A stretch of DNA of 64,000 nucleotides from Pontibacterium sinense (GTDB lineage Bacteria; Pseudomonadota; Gammaproteobacteria; Pseudomonadales; Balneatricaceae), in assembly GCF_015209595.1 (NCBI RefSeq), contig NZ_JADEYS010000015.1, forward strand, positions 1-64,000. The letters are read 5' to 3'. Position 1 is the first letter of the stretch; the number at the start of each line of letters is the position of its first letter. This document shows positions 38,612 to 47,861 of the stretch, one piece after another. A program made the translations under genes and the position numbers. The notes beneath the pieces were generated by a model, which searched no databases, was not told where the DNA came from, and saw only the letters and a list, made by a program, of their open reading frames with translations.

Positions 38612-39502
38612 TCACCGATCCTGATACAGGCGCAGTACGCTGGAGAAATCCAGTCCGCCGTTACCTTTCGCTTTGTGCATGCTGAACAGTGCACGCGCCT
38701 GAGAACCCATTGGGGTTGGCGAGCCACTCTGGTGGCTAACATCGCCCGCAAGACCCAAGTCTTTATACATCAGGTCAACCTGGAAGCCGCCCTGATAATC
38801 GTTAGAAGATGGTACACCTTCCATCACGCCCGGGAATGGGTTGTAAACCTGAAGCGCCCAGTTGCTACCGGAACTCTGCTTCATGATTTCAGACAGTACC
38901 GCTGGATCCAGACCGTTCTTAACACCCATGTTCAGCGCTTCTGCAGTACCCGTCATCAGGATAGCCAGCAGCATGTTGTTGCAGCATTTTGCTACCTGAC
39001 CGGCACCGTTGTCACCGGCACGGAAGATATTCTTACCCATGCACTCAAGAATCGGCTTCGCTTTCTCAAACAGCGCTTCAGAACCACCCACCATAAATGC
39101 CAGGGTACCTGCAGTCGCAGCGCCAACACCGCCTGAAACCGGTGCATCGATGAAGCTGATACCACGCTCAGCGCCGGTTGCAGCAACACGTTTCGCTGTT
39201 TCTGCATCGATAGTCGAAGAATCGATGATCAGTGTGCCGTCAGCCACGACATCAAACAATGGCTGTTCGCCGGTCACAAAGATGCTTTCAACATGCTTGC
39301 CTGCTGGCAGCATGGATACTACAAACTCAACGTTCTGTGCTGCATCGACCGCAGACGTCGCTGCCTGACCACCTGCTGCAACCACTTTCTGGATCGCATC
39401 CTGGGACAGATCAAATGCTTTAACGCTGTGACCTGCTTTCGCCAGATTGATGGCCATTGGGCCACCCATGTTGCCCAGACCAATAAAACCGATAGTAGCC
39501 AT
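38612..39502 (-). CDS. mmsB: 3-hydroxyisobutyrate dehydrogenase MmsB
   Basis: MmsB oxidises 3-hydroxyisobutyrate to methylmalonate semialdehyde in valine degradation. The 296-aa protein starts MATIGFIGLGNMGGPMAINL (dinucleotide motif GLGNMG, residues 7-12), has the substrate block DAPVSGGVGAATAGTLAFMV and the catalytic lysine region GAGQVAKCCNNML near 172. The frame extends 16 codons upstream, but AAGGA before this ATG decides the start. It is preceded by the 3-hydroxyisobutyryl-CoA hydrolase gene. Confidence 0.96.
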   Translation of the reverse strand: MATIGFIGLGNMGGPMAINLAKAGHSVKAFDLSQDAIQKVVAAGGQAATSAVDAAQNVEFVVSMLPAGKHVESIFVTGEQPLFDVVADGTLIIDSSTIDAETAKRVAATGAERGISFIDAPVSGGVGAATAGTLAFMVGGSEALFEKAKPILECMGKNIFRAGDNGAGQVAKCCNNMLLAILMTGTAEALNMGVKNGLDPAVLSEIMKQSSGSNWALQVYNPFPGVMEGVPSSNDYQGGFQVDLMYKDLGLAGDVSHQSGSPTPMGSQARALFSMHKAKGNGGLDFSSVLRLYQDR

Positions 39503-39595
39503 AACTCTAGTCCTTCTTATCTTTATTAATTGAGAAGGCAGCCGTATCAATACGCGCTACCTTCCGGACTGAAACTGCGTCCTGAATATGCGCTC

Positions 39596-40693
39596 TTACA
39601 GACCTGCCAGCGGGTTGGTCTCCCAAGGAGCCACAAAGAATTCGCTGACTTTATCCTGATCCACATCCGCCAGTGTCTTGAATGTCCACTGCGGGCTGCC
39701 ATCTTTATCAACCAGCAACGCGCGCACACCTTCCGGGAATTCACGATGGGTACAGCACTGAACAGACAGTGCCAACTCAGCACAGAAGACCTCTTTCAGA
39801 GACATCTGGCTGGTCACTTCCAGCTGACGCTGGATCAGATTAATCGCTAGCGGGCTGCCGTGACTGATCGCTTTCTGCGCTTTGCTCACCCACTTGTCTT
39901 CGGTTTCTTCCGCCAGCAAGCTTTCAACAATCTCTTCCAGACTGTCCTGATCTGTTACACGCTGAATCAGATCAAAGTTAGCCTGTACCGGAGAGTTGCT
40001 ATCAAACTGCGGCTGAGATTCATCTTCCAGCTCACGCAACACACGGTTTACCGCAGCGGTCGCATCGCCGTCCCAGCTTTCAGCCTGTAGGCGCTCAATC
40101 ATGCTGCTGCGCAGCTCACCCGCAACGAAGCGGTCTGCTAAGCCCAAAAACAGCGCATCCGCAGCATTCATGCGATTACCGGTCAAACCCAAAAACAAAC
40201 CGGTGCGACCAGGCATATGATTCAGGAACCAGCTACCACCCACATCCGGGTATAGACCGATAGTGACTTCAGGCATGGCCATGTGAGTCGACTCAGTTAC
40301 CACTCGGTGGCTACAACCATTCATCAGCCCCATACCACCGCCCATCACGATACCATTACCCCAGCAGATAATCGGCTTGTTGTAGGTGTGAATGGTGTAA
40401 TCAAGTGTGTACTCACGGGTGAAGAACTCTTCCGGGAAGCCTTTATCCCCTTCACCGACCATTGATTTGTAGAGATTGACAACATCACCACCGGCACAAA
40501 ATGCTTTTGTGCCCGCGCTATCGAGAATCACTGCGGTAACGCTATCGTCGTTTTTCCACGCATCCAGCTGAGGCTGGATCAGGTCAATCATTTCCAACGT
40601 CAGGGCGTTCAGGGAGCGCTCTGCATTCAGGCAGATCTCTACGATCTTTTTTCCGTCCTGAGTTGGGTGTTCGTTAAACAGTACTGCACTCAT
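39596..40693 (-). CDS. 3-hydroxyisobutyryl-CoA hydrolase
   Basis: A 365-aa crotonase-fold protein, longer than hydratases and matching the HIBYL-CoA hydrolase group. It releases free 3-hydroxyisobutyrate in valine breakdown. Typical blocks are FCAGGDVVNLYKS near residue 65, GIVMGGGMGLMNGCSHRVVT, and MPEVTIGLYPDVGGSWFLNH with the Glu and Asp expected in the active site. It sits in the order ECH, hydrolase, MmsB, as the pathway requires. AGGAA lies eight bases before the ATG. Confidence 0.94.
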   Translation of the reverse strand: MSAVLFNEHPTQDGKKIVEICLNAERSLNALTLEMIDLIQPQLDAWKNDDSVTAVILDSAGTKAFCAGGDVVNLYKSMVGEGDKGFPEEFFTREYTLDYTIHTYNKPIICWGNGIVMGGGMGLMNGCSHRVVTESTHMAMPEVTIGLYPDVGGSWFLNHMPGRTGLFLGLTGNRMNAADALFLGLADRFVAGELRSSMIERLQAESWDGDATAAVNRVLRELEDESQPQFDSNSPVQANFDLIQRVTDQDSLEEIVESLLAEETEDKWVSKAQKAISHGSPLAINLIQRQLEVTSQMSLKEVFCAELALSVQCCTHREFPEGVRALLVDKDGSPQWTFKTLADVDQDKVSEFFVAPWETNPLAGL

Positions 40694-40822
40694 GATTGGA
40701 TTTCCTGTTGAAGAAATTCCGACACCCGCTTCAGTGCCGGAGATTTCCTGATACGTCCGCCTTCGTTATATAAGTCTGTTGGATACGTCGAAGGGTGAAC
40801 TGTGTTGAATACGAAAACCGAA

Positions 40823-41599
40823 TTACTGGTTCTTCCAGCCTGGTGCACGCTTCTCAAGGAATGCGTTAACACCTTCTTTCTGATCTTCCGTGTGGAACAG
40901 GTCAACAAACAACTCACGCTCCAGAATGTAACCCGCATCCCAATGATGGGTACGGTTGTTCTGAATCAGCTGTTTGCAGGCCGCAACAGCGGTCGGGCTC
41001 TGCTGTTCAACGGCTTTTGCCATCTCCATTGCACGCTCAAAAGACTGCCCGGTTGGCACCAGCTCTTCGACCAGACCAATCTCTTTCGCCAGCGGCGCTT
41101 TAATGCGCTCACCACACAGGATCAGACGTTTAGTCCAACCTTCACCGACCAGCATGGTCAGGTTCTGTGTACCGCCTGCGCAAGGCAACAAGCCGACTTT
41201 AGCTTCTGGTAGCGCCATTTGAGCCTGCTCTTCCGCAACACGGATGTCGCACGCCAACGCCACTTCCAGACCGCCACCCATTGCAAAACCATTGATTGCT
41301 GCGATAGATACACCGCGGAAACGGGATAGCGTTTCAAATGCTTCACCAAAATAGCGCGCCATATCGCGCGCCACTGAACGATCACCATCAGCAAACAGGT
41401 TCAGATCTGCACCCGCAGAAAAGAACTTCTCGCTTGTAGAGCGAATCACCAGCGCATAAACATCTTTATCCTGATTCAGCTCTTCAACCACAACAGCCAA
41501 CCCTTTCAGACTGTCTTCAGTCCAGGTGTTAGCCGGTGGATTGTTCATGGTGATAACAGCGGTATGACCCTGTTTCTCTACGATCAGCTTATCGGTCAT
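40823..41599 (-). CDS. Enoyl-CoA hydratase (valine pathway)
   Basis: A 258-aa crotonase. Both catalytic glutamates of hydratases are in place: in GGGLEVALACDIRVA and MALPEAKVGLLPCAGGTQ. By position it should hydrate methacrylyl-CoA made by the isobutyryl-CoA dehydrogenase. GGAGA lies upstream of the ATG. It is between the dehydrogenase and hydrolase genes, with about 33 bases separating it from the dehydrogenase. Confidence 0.93.
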   Translation of the reverse strand: MTDKLIVEKQGHTAVITMNNPPANTWTEDSLKGLAVVVEELNQDKDVYALVIRSTSEKFFSAGADLNLFADGDRSVARDMARYFGEAFETLSRFRGVSIAAINGFAMGGGLEVALACDIRVAEEQAQMALPEAKVGLLPCAGGTQNLTMLVGEGWTKRLILCGERIKAPLAKEIGLVEELVPTGQSFERAMEMAKAVEQQSPTAVAACKQLIQNNRTHHWDAGYILERELFVDLFHTEDQKEGVNAFLEKRAPGWKNQ

Positions 41600-41632
41600 C
41601 TTAAATCTCCAAATCTTGTCTGCAGGTGTGGA

Positions 41633-42790
41633 TCAAATCAGATCCGCTGCGTCTTCCATCAACACACGACGTGCTACGATGACGCGCATAATTTCGTTGG
41701 TGCCTTCCAGGATACGGTGTACGCGGTTATCACGTACATAACGTTCCATTGGATACTCTTTGATGTAACCGTTACCACCAAAAATCTGTAACGCCTCATC
41801 AGCCACATTAAAGCCAACATCCGTCGCGAAACGTTTTGCCATCGCACAGTATGCGGCTTTGTCCGCGTGGCCCGCATCCAGTTTAGACGCTGCCAATCGA
41901 ACCATCTGACGCGCTGCAACCAGTTCAGTCACCATGTCGGCCAGTTTGAACTGCAGGGCCTGGAAGTTCGCCAGCTCTTTACCAAACTGTTTGCGCTCAT
42001 GCATATATTCGCGAGCACGATTCAGCGCAGCCTGTGCAGTACCAATGGAACAGGTTGCGATATTGATACGACCGCCATCGAGACCTTTCATGGCGATCTT
42101 GAAGCCGTCGCCTTCGTTACCCAGCAAAGCGGACGCAGGTACAACAACATCTTCAAACGTAATCATGCGGGTTGGCTGACTGTTCCAACCCATCTTTTCT
42201 TCTTTACGGCCGTAAACGATGCCTTCAGCCTTAGCGTCTACTGCAAATGCAGAGATACCTTTTGGTCCATCAACACCGGTACGAGCCATAACGACCAGTA
42301 CATCGGTGCTACCAGCGCCGGAGATAAAGATCTTGCTGCCGTTCAGGATGTAGTTATCACCTTCACGACGCGCGGTGGTTTTCAGGGAGGCTGCATCGGA
42401 GCCTGCATTCGGCTCGGTCAGGCAGTAAGACGCCAGTTTTTGACCAGCGGTTAGCTCAGGGCACCACTGTTGACGGGTATCTTCGTTACCGAAGTCCGCA
42501 ATCATCCAGGTTGCCATGTTGTGGATAGTGATGAACGCTGTGGTTGAGGTGCAACCCATCGCCAGCTGTTCAAAAATAATACTGGCATCCAGGCGACTCA
42601 GGCCTAACCCGCCTACGTCTTCCGGTGAATACAGGCCACAAAAGCCCATCTCACCTGCGGCACGCAGTACGTCTACCGGGAAAGTCTGTTCCTGATCCCA
42701 TTCGGCGGCATGGGGTTCAAATTCGTTTTGTGCAAAGGCACGGGCCATGTCGGCGAATGCAATCTGGTCTTCATTCAGCTCGAAATCCAT
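41633..42790 (-). CDS. Isobutyryl-CoA dehydrogenase (acyl-CoA dehydrogenase)
   Basis: A 385-aa FAD acyl-CoA dehydrogenase that would oxidise isobutyryl-CoA to methacrylyl-CoA and reduce ETF. It has CLTEPNAGSDAASLKTTARR, GWNSQPTRMITFEDVVVPAS, FGGNGYIKEYPMERYVRD and the catalytic Glu in ILEGTNEIMRVIVARRVL. Substrate assignment rests on the mms neighbours. AGGAGAGAG precedes the ATG. A hairpin lies between mmsA and this gene. Confidence 0.94.
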   Translation of the reverse strand: MDFELNEDQIAFADMARAFAQNEFEPHAAEWDQEQTFPVDVLRAAGEMGFCGLYSPEDVGGLGLSRLDASIIFEQLAMGCTSTTAFITIHNMATWMIADFGNEDTRQQWCPELTAGQKLASYCLTEPNAGSDAASLKTTARREGDNYILNGSKIFISGAGSTDVLVVMARTGVDGPKGISAFAVDAKAEGIVYGRKEEKMGWNSQPTRMITFEDVVVPASALLGNEGDGFKIAMKGLDGGRINIATCSIGTAQAALNRAREYMHERKQFGKELANFQALQFKLADMVTELVAARQMVRLAASKLDAGHADKAAYCAMAKRFATDVGFNVADEALQIFGGNGYIKEYPMERYVRDNRVHRILEGTNEIMRVIVARRVLMEDAADLI

Positions 42791-42807
42791 CGCTCTCTCC
42801 TACGTGG

Positions 42808-42838
42808 AAGGGAGTCGCGAAATGATTCGCGCTCCCTT
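42808..42838 (-). other. Intercistronic stem-loop between mmsA and the acyl-CoA dehydrogenase gene
   Basis: AAGGGAG and CGCGAA pair with CTCCCTT and TTCGCG over 13 base pairs with one bulged base and loop ATGA. On the minus-strand transcript it follows the mmsA stop by about 40 bases, with no T run. It may stabilise the mmsA message or set different expression of the downstream genes. Confidence 0.7.
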
Positions 42839-42878
42839 CTCGGTTTTTCTTCTGTTGTTTTCTGGTACGTGCTGAAAA

Positions 42879-44372
42879 TTACTTCAGCTGGATCGTGGTG
42901 TTTACACCGGTATCAATGTCGTCTTCGAACCAGCGAGCAGTCACAGTCTTAGTTTCTGTGTAGAAACGTACAGCCTGCTTACCGTAAGCGTGCTGGTCAC
43001 CGTAGAAAGACTTTCTCCAGCCTGTGAAAGAGAACATTGGCAGAGGCACTGGTACAGGTACGTTGATACCAACCTGACCCACTTTGATCTCGTGCTGGTA
43101 CTTACGTGCAGCTGCACCAGAAGAGGTGAACATGGACGTACCGTTACCGTATGGGTTGTTGTTGATCAGCTCGATCGCTTCGTCCAGCGTGTCAACTTCC
43201 AGAGCGATCAGCACAGGGCCAAAAATCTCTTCCTGGTAGATAGACATCTCAGTGGTCACACCACGGAACATGGTTGGACCCACCCAGTTACCGTCCGGAT
43301 AGCCTTCAACCACAACATCAGAACCGTCGAGGATACACTCAGCGCCAGCATCTTTACCCTGCTGAATGAAGCCCAGAACTTTATCACGAGCCTGAGGGTT
43401 GATCTGAGGACCGTAACCTGCTTCTGGGTCATCCCATGCGCCCGGACGTACTTTCGCCAGCGCATCACGTACTTCTGGAATCCACTTACGGGATTCACCG
43501 ACGAAGACAGCAACGGAGATCGCCATACAACGCTGACCCGCAGCACCCACAGATGCACCCGCGATGCTGTTAACAACCTGGTTCTTAGCCGCATCCGGCA
43601 TGATAACCATGTGGTTTTTCGCACCGGCAAATGCCTGTACGCGTTTCATCTTATCGGTACCGGTACGGTAGATATGCTCACCAACAGCAACAGAACCTAC
43701 GAAAGAGATCGCTGGTGTATCTTTGTGGGTCAGCAGCTGGTTAACAGCGTCTTTAGTACCGTGGACAACCTGCAGCAGACCTGCTGGTGCACCCGCTTCC
43801 TGGAACAACTCAGCCAGACGCATTGGCGTCAGCGGATCCTGCTCGGATGGCTTCAGTACAAATGTGTTACCGCAAGCAATCGCCATTGGGAACATCCACA
43901 GCGGAATCATTGCCGGGAAGTTGAAAGGAGTAATACCGACACATACACCCAGTGGCTGAGTGATGCTGTAGCAGTCGATCTTACGCGCTACGTTTTCGAC
44001 TGTTTCGCCCATGCTCAGAGATGCAATGTTGCACGCGTGTTCTACAACTTCGATACCACGCCACACGTCGCCTTTTGCATCTTCAAACGTCTTGCCGGTT
44101 TCCTGCGCCAAGAGGGTTGCGATCTCGTCATGATTCTCTTTCAAAAGCGCCTGGTAGCGCAGCATCAGACGAGCGCGCTCACCAACTGGTGTCTCTTTCC
44201 AGGTTTCGAAAGCCGCTTTAGCCGCTTCAACTGCGCCTTCGACTTCCGCTTCAGTTGCACAAGGCACCTGCGCAATAACTTCCTGCGTCGCTGGATTAGT
44301 TACTGGGATAAAGTTCTGAGATTCGCTCTGAACGAATTCGCCGTTGATCAGGAGAGGTACTTGCTGAGTCAT
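42879..44372 (-). CDS. mmsA: CoA-acylating methylmalonate-semialdehyde dehydrogenase MmsA
   Basis: MmsA converts methylmalonate semialdehyde to propionyl-CoA with NAD and CoA. The 497-aa aldehyde dehydrogenase has the nucleophile in [17 protein letters not shown]. At the usual general-base position there is Asn ([14 protein letters not shown]), the substitution that marks CoA-acylating [25 protein letters not shown] is also characteristic. It is the first gene of the valine operon, divergent from the AraC regulator. AGGT precedes the ATG. Confidence 0.97.
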   Translation of the reverse strand: MTQQVPLLINGEFVQSESQNFIPVTNPATQEVIAQVPCATEAEVEGAVEAAKAAFETWKETPVGERARLMLRYQALLKENHDEIATLLAQETGKTFEDAKGDVWRGIEVVEHACNIASLSMGETVENVARKIDCYSITQPLGVCVGITPFNFPAMIPLWMFPMAIACGNTFVLKPSEQDPLTPMRLAELFQEAGAPAGLLQVVHGTKDAVNQLLTHKDTPAISFVGSVAVGEHIYRTGTDKMKRVQAFAGAKNHMVIMPDAAKNQVVNSIAGASVGAAGQRCMAISVAVFVGESRKWIPEVRDALAKVRPGAWDDPEAGYGPQINPQARDKVLGFIQQGKDAGAECILDGSDVVVEGYPDGNWVGPTMFRGVTTEMSIYQEEIFGPVLIALEVDTLDEAIELINNNPYGNGTSMFTSSGAAARKYQHEIKVGQVGINVPVPVPLPMFSFTGWRKSFYGDQHAYGKQAVRFYTETKTVTARWFEDDIDTGVNTTIQLK

Positions 44373-44416
44373 CGCTTTTACCTATGCCTCTGGTTAGTTG
44401 TTGTTATTCGTCTTTT

Positions 44417-44445
44417 GTTTGGAACGTTTCTTACGTTTGGAACGT
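44417..44445. promoter_or_regulatory. Tandem 11-bp direct repeat upstream of mmsA (candidate MmsR site)
   Basis: GTTTGGAACGT occurs at 44417-44427 and 44435-44445, an 18-base period. Direct repeats of this size are the usual binding sites of AraC-family regulators, and one is encoded divergently at 44557. The repeat lies 45-73 bases upstream of the mmsA start. Confidence 0.55.
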
Positions 44446-44524
44446 GATGGTTAAGTTGTATCATGCGACCCTAAACTTCAGGATTGATAATCTTGTCTTA
44501 TTGATGGACTATATTGCGATTCAT

Positions 44525-44540
44525 TAGGTAATTTCCCTTA
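44525..44540 (-). promoter_or_regulatory. TWAGGGAA motif copy between mmsA and its AraC regulator
   Basis: Minus-strand TAAGGGAAATTACCTA followed by ATGAATC. It is oriented toward mmsA, about 155 bases upstream of its start, and lies only 17 bases before the regulator ATG on the other strand. Confidence 0.45.
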
Positions 44541-44556
44541 TACATAGGTCGCATCT

Positions 44557-45471
44557 ATGAGCACACCATCAAGCTGGCCGCTGCCTCCTGAAAGCATTCG
44601 CTTCGTTATTCCGCGCCGCGTCATTTCCGAGTTAGCTCAACATCCGCTCAGTAGCGGCCTGTACCCGCTAGGCATGGGATATTATCGACAAGCGACCGGA
44701 CACCATATGGAACGGGACGTACACGACGATAACCTGCTGATCTATTGCCTTGATGGAGAAGGAGATTTAGAAGCCGGAGGCAAAAAACACCGTGTACGAC
44801 CCGGTGATATATTGTTAATTCCTAAGGGCATCCCACATTCGTATAAAGCGCGCCGCAAGAATCCGTGGACGATTTACTGGGTCCATTTCCACGGCCACCA
44901 TGCCAGTGATTTTGTACAACATCTTGCACTGCCGCGAAGCGACCTCCCCCATCTGGTGATGCCTATTGGTATCCACTCCCGACTGGTCAGTGATTTTGAA
45001 GCACTGCTGGAAGCCCGGGAATCCACCTACAACATCAATGCCTACATATGTGCTGCCAACCAGCTGCGCCAGATAATGGCGCATATCGCCCTGCTACAGC
45101 CTTTAGCACGTCATAAACAATCCGGGGAAGGCATTGATATCGAACGCGTTCACAGCCTGATGCAGGCACGCGCACACGAACAGCTGGATCTGGATACACT
45201 GGCTGAAACCGTTAACCTGTCGAAATACCACTTCGTAAAAAAATACAAAGAGATTACCGGCACAACACCTATCAACCACTTTATTCAGCTCAAAATCGAA
45301 CGCGCCTGCCACCTGCTCGACACCACCAACAACAGCATCAACGAGATCGCTTTTGCGGTGGGATATGAAGATGCGTACTACTTTTCACGGATTTTCAAAA
45401 AACTGATGGGTGTATCACCGAGCCAATATCGAAAGATGCGTACGGGGGCGTTTCCATACAAAGGCGACTGA
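44557..45471 (+). CDS. mmsR: AraC-family regulator, probable MmsR
   Basis: A 304-aa regulator with an N-terminal cupin-like sensing domain (DDNLLIYCLDGEGDLEAGGK, VRPGDILLIPKGIPHSY). Two C-terminal helix-turn-helix units occupy about residues 205-300 (LAETVNLSKYHFVKKYKEIT and IAFAVGYEDAYYFSRIFKKL). Its position divergent from mmsA matches MmsR of Pseudomonas, an activator of mmsAB responding to valine metabolites. The symbol is by context. Confidence 0.85.
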   Translation: MSTPSSWPLPPESIRFVIPRRVISELAQHPLSSGLYPLGMGYYRQATGHHMERDVHDDNLLIYCLDGEGDLEAGGKKHRVRPGDILLIPKGIPHSYKARRKNPWTIYWVHFHGHHASDFVQHLALPRSDLPHLVMPIGIHSRLVSDFEALLEARESTYNINAYICAANQLRQIMAHIALLQPLARHKQSGEGIDIERVHSLMQARAHEQLDLDTLAETVNLSKYHFVKKYKEITGTTPINHFIQLKIERACHLLDTTNNSINEIAFAVGYEDAYYFSRIFKKLMGVSPSQYRKMRTGAFPYKGD

Positions 45472-45540
45472 AGCACAGGCAGGTAGATCGGGATGAGTAA
45501 CACAACGCCCAACCGAATTTAATACATCAAGAAACGAGAA

Positions 45541-45568
45541 AGCCGGGCAGTGTCAGACACGCCCGGCT
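45541..45568. terminator. Hairpin between the convergent mmsR and thiolase genes
   Basis: AGCCGGGC pairs with GCCCGGCT, extended by GTGTC/GACAC with one bulged A. On the minus strand the tail is TTCTCGTTTCTT, a weak T tract; the plus side has none. A likely shared terminator, mainly for the thiolase transcript. Confidence 0.55.
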
Positions 45569-45644
45569 GGAGAGAAAGCGGATTCGCCGCTGCCGCCCCT
45601 TCAAACAGCAACAGCCCGTTCCGTAGACGGGAACTTTGTAAGGC

Positions 45645-46826
45645 TTAGATCATCTCTACAGCAACGGCTGTGGCTTCACCACCACCGATACACAGGGACG
45701 CAACGCCTTTCTTAAGGCCTTTCTGCTTCAGAGCGTGCAGCAGGGTTACCATGATACGTGAGCCGCTGGAACCGATCGGATGACCCAGCGCACACGCACC
45801 ACCGCGCACGTTGACTTTATCCGCGTCCAGGCCCATCTCGTTGATAGCCAGCATGGACACTACAGCAAAGGCTTCGTTGATCTCATACAGATCTACGTCG
45901 TCCTTGCCCCAGCCAGCTTTATCCAGCGCTTTCTGGATTGCACCAATCGGTGCAATGGTGAACTCTGCTGGCAGCTGGGCGTGGGTAGAGTGAGAAACGA
46001 TACGTGCCAGCGGCTGCAGGCCACGCGCGTTTGCTTCAGACTCTTTCATCAGCAGAAGCGCGGAACCACCATCAGAGATGGAGCTGGAGTTCGCAGCAGT
46101 CACGGTGCCGTCTTTCTTGAACGCTGGACGCAGACCACGGATCTTATCAATACGCGCATTACCCGGCTGCTCATCGGTATCTACAACCACTTCACCCTTA
46201 CGGGTTTTAATGGTTACAGGCGCGATCTCTTCTTTGAACTCACCGGCTTCAATTGCCGCCAGCGCTTTGTTCAGGGAACCGATGGCAAAATCGTCCATGC
46301 CTTCACGAGTGATGTTGTAATCATCCGCACTCTTCTGAGCGAAAGTACCCATCAGACCACCTTCGTAGGCATCTTCCAAACCATCCAGGAACATGTGGTC
46401 CATAACCTGACCGTGTCCCATACGCATACCCTGACGCGCTTTAGGCAGGATGTAAGGAGCCTGGCTCATGCTTTCCATACCACCGGCAACCATGATGCTG
46501 GCGGAGCCCGCCAGAATCTGATCGTGCGCCAGCATTACGGCTTTCATACCCGAACCACACATTTTGTTGACCGTGGTTGCACCGGCTGCATCAGGAATAC
46601 CAGCAGCGCGAGAAGCCTGACGCGCCGGAGCCTGACCGAGACCCGCCGGCAATACGCAGCCCATCACAACCTCATCGACATCTTCAGCCTGCACACCAGC
46701 ACGCTCAATGGCAGCTTTGATAGAAGTGGCACACAGATCCGGTGCACGCACATCGCTCAGTGAACCCGCCATGCCGCCCATCGGGGTGCGCGCTGCGCTC
46801 ACAATCACTACTGCATCCTGACTCAT
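45645..46826 (-). CDS. Acetyl-CoA acetyltransferase (thiolase)
   Basis: A 393-aa thiolase. The acylated Cys is in TTVNKMCGSGMKAVMLAHDQ near residue 88. The second catalytic block is GGACALGHPIGSSGSRIMVT with His, and GGGEATAVAVEMI closes the protein. It cleaves acetoacetyl-CoA or 2-methylacetoacetyl-CoA; a LiuR-type palindrome in front ties it to branched-chain breakdown. The frame opens at a GTG three codons earlier, but AAGGTG before the ATG at 46826 fits better. Confidence 0.94.
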   Translation of the reverse strand: MSQDAVVIVSAARTPMGGMAGSLSDVRAPDLCATSIKAAIERAGVQAEDVDEVVMGCVLPAGLGQAPARQASRAAGIPDAAGATTVNKMCGSGMKAVMLAHDQILAGSASIMVAGGMESMSQAPYILPKARQGMRMGHGQVMDHMFLDGLEDAYEGGLMGTFAQKSADDYNITREGMDDFAIGSLNKALAAIEAGEFKEEIAPVTIKTRKGEVVVDTDEQPGNARIDKIRGLRPAFKKDGTVTAANSSSISDGGSALLLMKESEANARGLQPLARIVSHSTHAQLPAEFTIAPIGAIQKALDKAGWGKDDVDLYEINEAFAVVSMLAINEMGLDADKVNVRGGACALGHPIGSSGSRIMVTLLHALKQKGLKKGVASLCIGGGEATAVAVEMI

Positions 46827-46855
46827 ATTTTTCACCTTAAAAACACATTAAATGT

Positions 46856-46869
46856 TTACGTTAACGTAA
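46856..46869. promoter_or_regulatory. LiuR-type operator upstream of the thiolase gene
   Basis: Perfect palindrome TTACGTTAACGTAA, 29 bases upstream of the thiolase ATG. It is identical to the site before the SDR gene at 36347. Confidence 0.75.
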
Positions 46870-46884
46870 GCTTATAGACACAAA

Positions 46885-46910
46885 AAAAGGGTGCAAGGTT
46901 GCACCCTTTT
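46885..46910 (-). terminator. Rho-independent terminator of the liv operon
   Basis: A 12-base perfect inverted repeat AAAAGGGTGCAA/TTGCACCCTTTT is followed on the minus strand by further T residues. It starts 12 bases past the stop of the last liv gene and lies just before the thiolase operator. Confidence 0.88.
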
Positions 46911-46922
46911 TACATGTATCGC

Positions 46923-47849
46923 TTAGCTGAAGTTACGCTTAATCAGCTTCTGCACTTCACCAACAATACCATTACGGAATGCCAGTACACAGACAACAAA
47001 GATCAGACCCATGATGATGTGGATATAGTTACCCAATTCACCACCGGACAGGTAATTCTGGATCGCAACAACAGACGCAGCGCCTACGATTGGACCAAAG
47101 ATCGTACCCATACCACCCAACAAGGTCATCAGAACGACTTCACCAGACATGTGCCAATGCGCATCAGTCAAGGATGCCAACTGGAAGACCAGAGTCTTCG
47201 TGGAGCCAGCAAGACCCGCCAGAGCTGCAGAAATTATAAACGCTGCCCACTTGTAGTCATTTACGTTATAGCCCAAGGACACCGCACGTGGTTCGTTTTC
47301 ACGGATCGCCTTCAGAATCTGACCAAATGGAGAGTGGATCGTACGATTCACTACCCAGAAGCCGAACAAGAAGATCGCAAACACGAAGTAGTACATGTTC
47401 ATGTTGTCGTTCAGGTCGATGAAGCCAAGCAAGTTACCACGTGGTACACCCTGCATGCCGTCCTCACCACCGGTAAACGGAGCCTGCAAATACAGGAAGA
47501 ACACCAACTGAGCCAGTGCCAGAGTCACCATCGCAAAATAGATACCCTCTCGCTTAACGGCCAGCTTACCGTATACAGCCCCCAACAAACCCGCCGCAAT
47601 TGTGCCGCAAACGACACCCAGTTCAGGCGTTAGACCCGCATTCGTCATCAGGTAACCTGTGACGTAACCACCCGTACCCAAAAACGCCGCGTGACCAAAA
47701 GACAACAGACCTACGAAACCCAGCAGCAGGTTAAATGCACACGCGAACAGCGCGAAACACAAAACCTTCATCAGAAATACTGGGTAAAGAACGAAAGGTG
47801 CAACCAGACCAAGACCTATCAGCGCAATTGCTGTTTTATTCATTTTCAT
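46923..47849 (-). CDS. livM: Branched-chain amino acid ABC transporter permease (LivM type)
   Basis: A 308-aa inner-membrane permease with about eight helices. Family blocks are GFVGLLSFGHAAFLGTGGYV, EGIYFAMVTLALAQLVFFLY and GGMGTIFGPIVGAASVVAIQ. It pairs with the LivH-type permease to form the channel. GGGGGA precedes the ATG. It is the last gene of the liv operon and is followed by a strong terminator. Confidence 0.94.
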   Translation of the reverse strand: MKMNKTAIALIGLGLVAPFVLYPVFLMKVLCFALFACAFNLLLGFVGLLSFGHAAFLGTGGYVTGYLMTNAGLTPELGVVCGTIAAGLLGAVYGKLAVKREGIYFAMVTLALAQLVFFLYLQAPFTGGEDGMQGVPRGNLLGFIDLNDNMNMYYFVFAIFLFGFWVVNRTIHSPFGQILKAIRENEPRAVSLGYNVNDYKWAAFIISAALAGLAGSTKTLVFQLASLTDAHWHMSGEVVLMTLLGGMGTIFGPIVGAASVVAIQNYLSGGELGNYIHIIMGLIFVVCVLAFRNGIVGEVQKLIKRNFS

Positions 47850-47861
47850 CTCGGCATCCCC

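Noticed and set aside
42990-44447. 485-codon open frame on the plus strand opposite mmsA
   Set aside because: It is the mirror of a highly conserved MmsA coding sequence, has no ribosome site, and its translation shows no domain. Long antisense frames also occur opposite aspS, ETF-QO, livK and the thiolase, as expected from codon bias.
45780-46763. 327-codon plus-strand frame opposite the thiolase
   Set aside because: A shadow of the thiolase gene; composition is rich in Arg, His and Thr as in other shadows, with no recognisable motif.
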